From positions 41,254,987-41,318,986 of the forward strand of contig NC_012878.2 in NCBI RefSeq assembly GCF_000003195.3: 64,000 bases of DNA, written 5' to 3'. Each line of letters begins with the position of its first letter. Within the stretch, counting starts at the first letter, position 1. Source of the stretch: Sorghum bicolor. Lineage: Eukaryota; Streptophyta; Magnoliopsida; Poales; Poaceae. Below the pieces are notes generated by a model. The model saw nothing but the letters and a program-made list of their open reading frames with translations. It did no database searches and was not told the DNA's origin. The translations under genes were made by a program, and so were the position numbers. Positions 61,099 through 64,000 of the stretch are shown here, one piece after another.

Positions 61099-63036
61099 CA
61101 ATGTTTTCTGATCGGCTTATCGTTTCTAATCGGTCTGGCACCGATCAGGACGATCAGGACGATTAATCAACGATCAGGACGATTAATCGACTCCTGATCG
61201 GTCTAATCATCCATATAATCGTTCAACATATAGTAGGACTATATAAGTATATATATCATATATGTATGGTATATATACCATATACTATATATTTATATAC
61301 TACACATCAAGCATCAAGACTATATTTCTAGTTTGTTGGCTACTTACCTGTGAGATCTGACTCCATGTTCTTATCCCAGCCTCCATATGGTTGCTGATTT
61401 TCTGCAGGAATAATAGATAACTTGAATAAGTAGTAAGTCGATGTAAAAGAATAGTGTCACAAACTGACTGCATTATACCAGCACATACTCAATCTAGATC
61501 CAGAAAAGTAGCAATTAAGAAAACTAGCATAGTCCACAACACAACAACTTAATACAGTACTAAATAATTAAACACTGCAAATAATATTCAGAGTTTTTAA
61601 GATAACACAAGCTGCCATTCAATCAACATTCAACGGCCATCTAAATCTAAATAAGCAAATCATCATCCAAATTGAAGCTGCCTCCTCCATCTCCACCCGA
61701 GTCTCCATCCACCTCCATTCCTATTTCAGCATCAGATGCATCTGGTTGAACTTGTGCTTCATGGTCATCATCTTCATCATCAATGATATCTGGAGTTGCA
61801 GCTGCAGCGGCAGTAGTCCTTGGACGTTTCCTGGTATACATCTGGCTGACAGAGGCAGCTGCACGAGTAGCAGCAGCCCTAGGCAAGTTGCGGCCTTGTA
61901 GATTCTCAGATGCACTAATAGCTTCATCAACAGCAGCCCAAGTCGATTCCTCACAATTCTCATCCACCCATTCATTATCCTACTGAAACTCATCTAGCAT
62001 GAGAGGGTTGCTCTTACGTCCTTTACAACCAAGCTCTCTGATTTTTTGAAACCTGTTTGACATCTTTTTGTTGTAACTAACATAGACTAATTTATTTAAT
62101 CTCTTGTGCTCTAATCTGTTCCTCTTTTTGGTGTGGAATTGCATAAAAAATAATGAACAACACATTGGTTTGCAAGCAATATCGTAAATATGTAACTGAT
62201 TTTACTTCAAACTAGCAATGGTACTTACATGGGAAAAAAACACTCCAATTACGCTCACAACCTGATGCTGAGCAGCAAAGACTAATAATTTTCTTTGCTA
62301 GACTTTGGAGCTCAAATGTGCAGCCACCATAGGAATTCCACCAGCGAACTAAAACATAATTACCTACTAACCAGGTCATAACAAAACAAATATTTGGAAG
62401 GATTGAAGGTTTTAAAATATCCAAAACTTACTAGGGTTGTTTTTGTCTCTGTCCCTTATTGCTCACCTTCAGAGGAGGAGCTCATCTTCGTGCTCCCTTG
62501 GACCTACAGCCTCCAGGTGGGGTAGAGACTATAGAGTAGGTGACCTTGCAGTTGTAGCAGAAGGAGCCAAAGGGGAGGAAGAAGCAGGCAGCAGGGAGAG
62601 GGAGGAGGAAGCAAGCAGCAAGCAACAAGCAGCAACGGGCTGCTTGGATTGGAGCTGGAAGGGGGAGGAAGAAGCAAGCAGCAGGGAAGAGGGAGGAAGC
62701 AGCACGAACAGCAACTCAGTAGCTGACGGCTGATGGAGTGGGAGAGCTCAGCAGCAGCTCAGTGAGAAGAGAGTGGGGGTGAAGTTATAAGGGAAACCCT
62801 AATGGGCCTGGCCCAATTAAATATATCTCAGGCCAAAAGCAGCCCATGTGCCAGCCAGTCAATTCTGATCGAGTAGGAGCCTGATCGGACGATTAATCGC
62901 GATTAATCGATGATTAATCGGACGATCAGGTTTCTGATCGCTCTAATCGAATCGGAGGCCCTAATCGAGTGCTATGAACCGATAAGGACGATTAATCGCG
63001 ATTAATAGCGATTAATCGGACGATCAGAAAACATTG
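61099..63036 (-). mobile_element. Internally deleted hAT transposon
   Basis: The ends CAATGTTTTCTGATCG and CGATCAGAAAACATTG are perfect 16-bp inverted repeats, flanked by a perfect 8-bp duplication CTATCACT (61091-61098 and 63037-63044). Both subterminal regions are dense in ATTAATCG and CGATCAGG motifs. The transposase N-terminal and central parts are missing. A GC-rich leader-like block at 62440-62770 and the C-terminal exons remain. Confidence 0.92.
61647..62348 (-). pseudogene. hAT transposase C-terminal remnant
   Basis: An exon at 62348-62229 encodes RWWNSYGGCTFELQSLA and SASGCERNWSVF. The next exon, from about 62140, encodes HTKKRNRLEHKRLNKLVYV, the hAT dimerisation region, then an acidic tail ending at 61647. 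An in-frame TAG at 61982-61980 interrupts it, and no AG acceptor is seen directly before the second exon. It is not closely similar to the transposase at 18831-21382. Confidence 0.85.
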
Positions 63037-63344
63037 CTATCACTTGGTACATAAACTATTCAAAGCAGGTTAATTGACACATATTAGAAGAAGATGATGA
63101 TTACTGAAGATGCGGGCATACCATGCAGCATGCACATATCAGACCATGGCAGACCCTCTTGTTTGTAACTCTCAGCATTTTGGAGTTGCAGCAGTGCTTG
63201 TACTGCAGCATTTCCGTGGCCATCAATCATAGGAACTCTACTGGCCAAGCAAAGACTGAAACACCAAATAAGAAATAGAGATCAGTAATACAGGGTAAAA
63301 ACTTGGTAAAAACACATGATAAAAACACAGGTGATAGCTATTAC

Positions 63345-63621
63345 CAATGAAGAAATTCCAGTGGACGGGGCGGACAGTGGCGACTTCCTCGTAGTCTACT
63401 GGACGAAGTCAACTTTGGTCCACAGGTGGCAGTCGAAGCCATCGATGTGCTCGCCGCCGAGGTAGACGACACCAGCAGCAATCTAGTTGGGAGGCAAGAG
63501 CCCCACAGGGAACAACATGGTGCTGCAAGATCTAGAGTCGAAGTAGTAGGAGCTGTTGGCTTGGCGTGGTGGGCTAGGCTAGTGCCACCAGCCAAAACCC
63601 TAGCCGTCCGCTGAACTGCAT
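63345..63621 (-). pseudogene. Decayed fragment of an At4g14100-like gene, copy 2
   Basis: Minus-strand pieces in different frames line up with this family: MQFSGRLGFWLVAL, then NSSYYFDSRSCSTMLFPVGL, a TAG just after PPN, VVYLGGEHIDGFDCHLWTKV, a frame change, and YEEVATVRPVHWNFFI up to a GT donor at 63344. Several stops and frameshifts show it is dead. The 132 bases 63329-63460 duplicate 60517-60648. A start-like exon with donor (CCAAG|GTGAG) lies upstream near 63895-63842 but is not clearly part of it. Confidence 0.5.
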
Positions 63622-64000
63622 GCCAGAAGGAGATGGAGGTCCTCACCGAGGATGGAGAGAGGAGCGCGATGCCGGCCGGAGTCAAAGATGGAGGTGCCGA
63701 CCGGAGAGGGATGTACCAGGTGGAGAGGTAGGTGCCGCTGAAGGCCTACTCGCGAGTTGCGACTGAAGAGGAGACCGTGGATGGGGAAGAGGACTGGGGG
63801 AAAGGAGTCGCTCCCACCCATACTCAGTGGACGGAACTCACCTTGGTCGACGCCAATCCGGTGCCATGGCCTCGTCTGCCATCACCATCGGGGTAGGGGC
63901 GTCCCTAGATCTGGCCGACGCCGCATCCTTGGTGGGGCAGTGGAGGAGGGGGTCACACGGTGCGATGGGGAAGGGAGGGGAGAGGAGTCAGATGGGAGGG

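Larger units (their letters stand above)
58361..64000 (-). mobile_element. Possible Helitron, 3' end at 58361
   Basis: On the minus strand the sequence ends CGTAGCAACGCACTGGCAC, then TATA and CTAG, followed by T. This matches the grass Helitron 3' end, a short GC-rich hairpin then CTAG, inserted before T. The hairpin here is imperfect. The 5' TC end is not located and may lie beyond the window. Non-coding AT-rich DNA fills 58365-60500, and gene fragments and a hAT element lie further right. Confidence 0.35.

Overview
This is plant nuclear DNA, almost certainly from a grass. Genes have GT-AG introns and GC-rich first exons, and are separated by MITEs and deeply nested retrotransposons and DNA transposons. 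The MITE family with GGCCTTGTTTAGTT ends points to Sorghum or a close Andropogoneae relative; the species is inference. No bacterial-type operon, CRISPR array or defence system is present.

Left part (1-10.3 kb) is gene-rich. A plus-strand receptor-like pseudokinase gene (1166-3730, five exons) converges on a minus-strand importin beta-1 gene (4905-7617, two coding exons, 870 aa). The importin gene has a roughly 2.3 kb intron in its 5' leader that carries two MITEs. From 10.3 to 16 kb there is intergenic DNA with several MITEs and a split direct duplication.

The middle (16.4-23.8 kb) is one minus-strand PPR-like gene with two coding exons (575 aa). Its 5.6 kb intron contains a solo LTR (5-bp target duplication ATAAG), and a complete-looking hAT transposon (8-bp target duplication GCTCTGCT) sits inside that LTR. 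The hAT transposase reads through four exons with one in-frame stop.

From 25.2 kb onward the window is almost wholly nested transposons. A minus-strand Copia element (25222-28534) is cut by a minus-strand Gypsy LTR and internal piece (28535-31722). That piece abuts a 26.6 kb CACTA/En-Spm element (31723-58306, minus strand). Inside the CACTA lies a 19 kb Gypsy element (36256-55325, TSD CTTTG). Inside that, inverted, is an 8.2 kb non-autonomous LTR element (40681-48859, TSD GAAAG). To the right are a possible Helitron 3' end (58361), degenerate copies of a plant gene resembling the Arabidopsis At4g14100 family, and an internally deleted hAT (61099-63036, TSD CTATCACT).

Only three host genes look functional: the pseudokinase, importin beta-1 and the PPR-like protein. 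They show no shared pathway. The most informative content is the insertion order, which can be read from intact target-site duplications. I found no clearly new biological system. The best leads are the nest itself, an LTR module conserved between two diverged LTR families, and a duplicated gene exon whose two copies share a frameshift.
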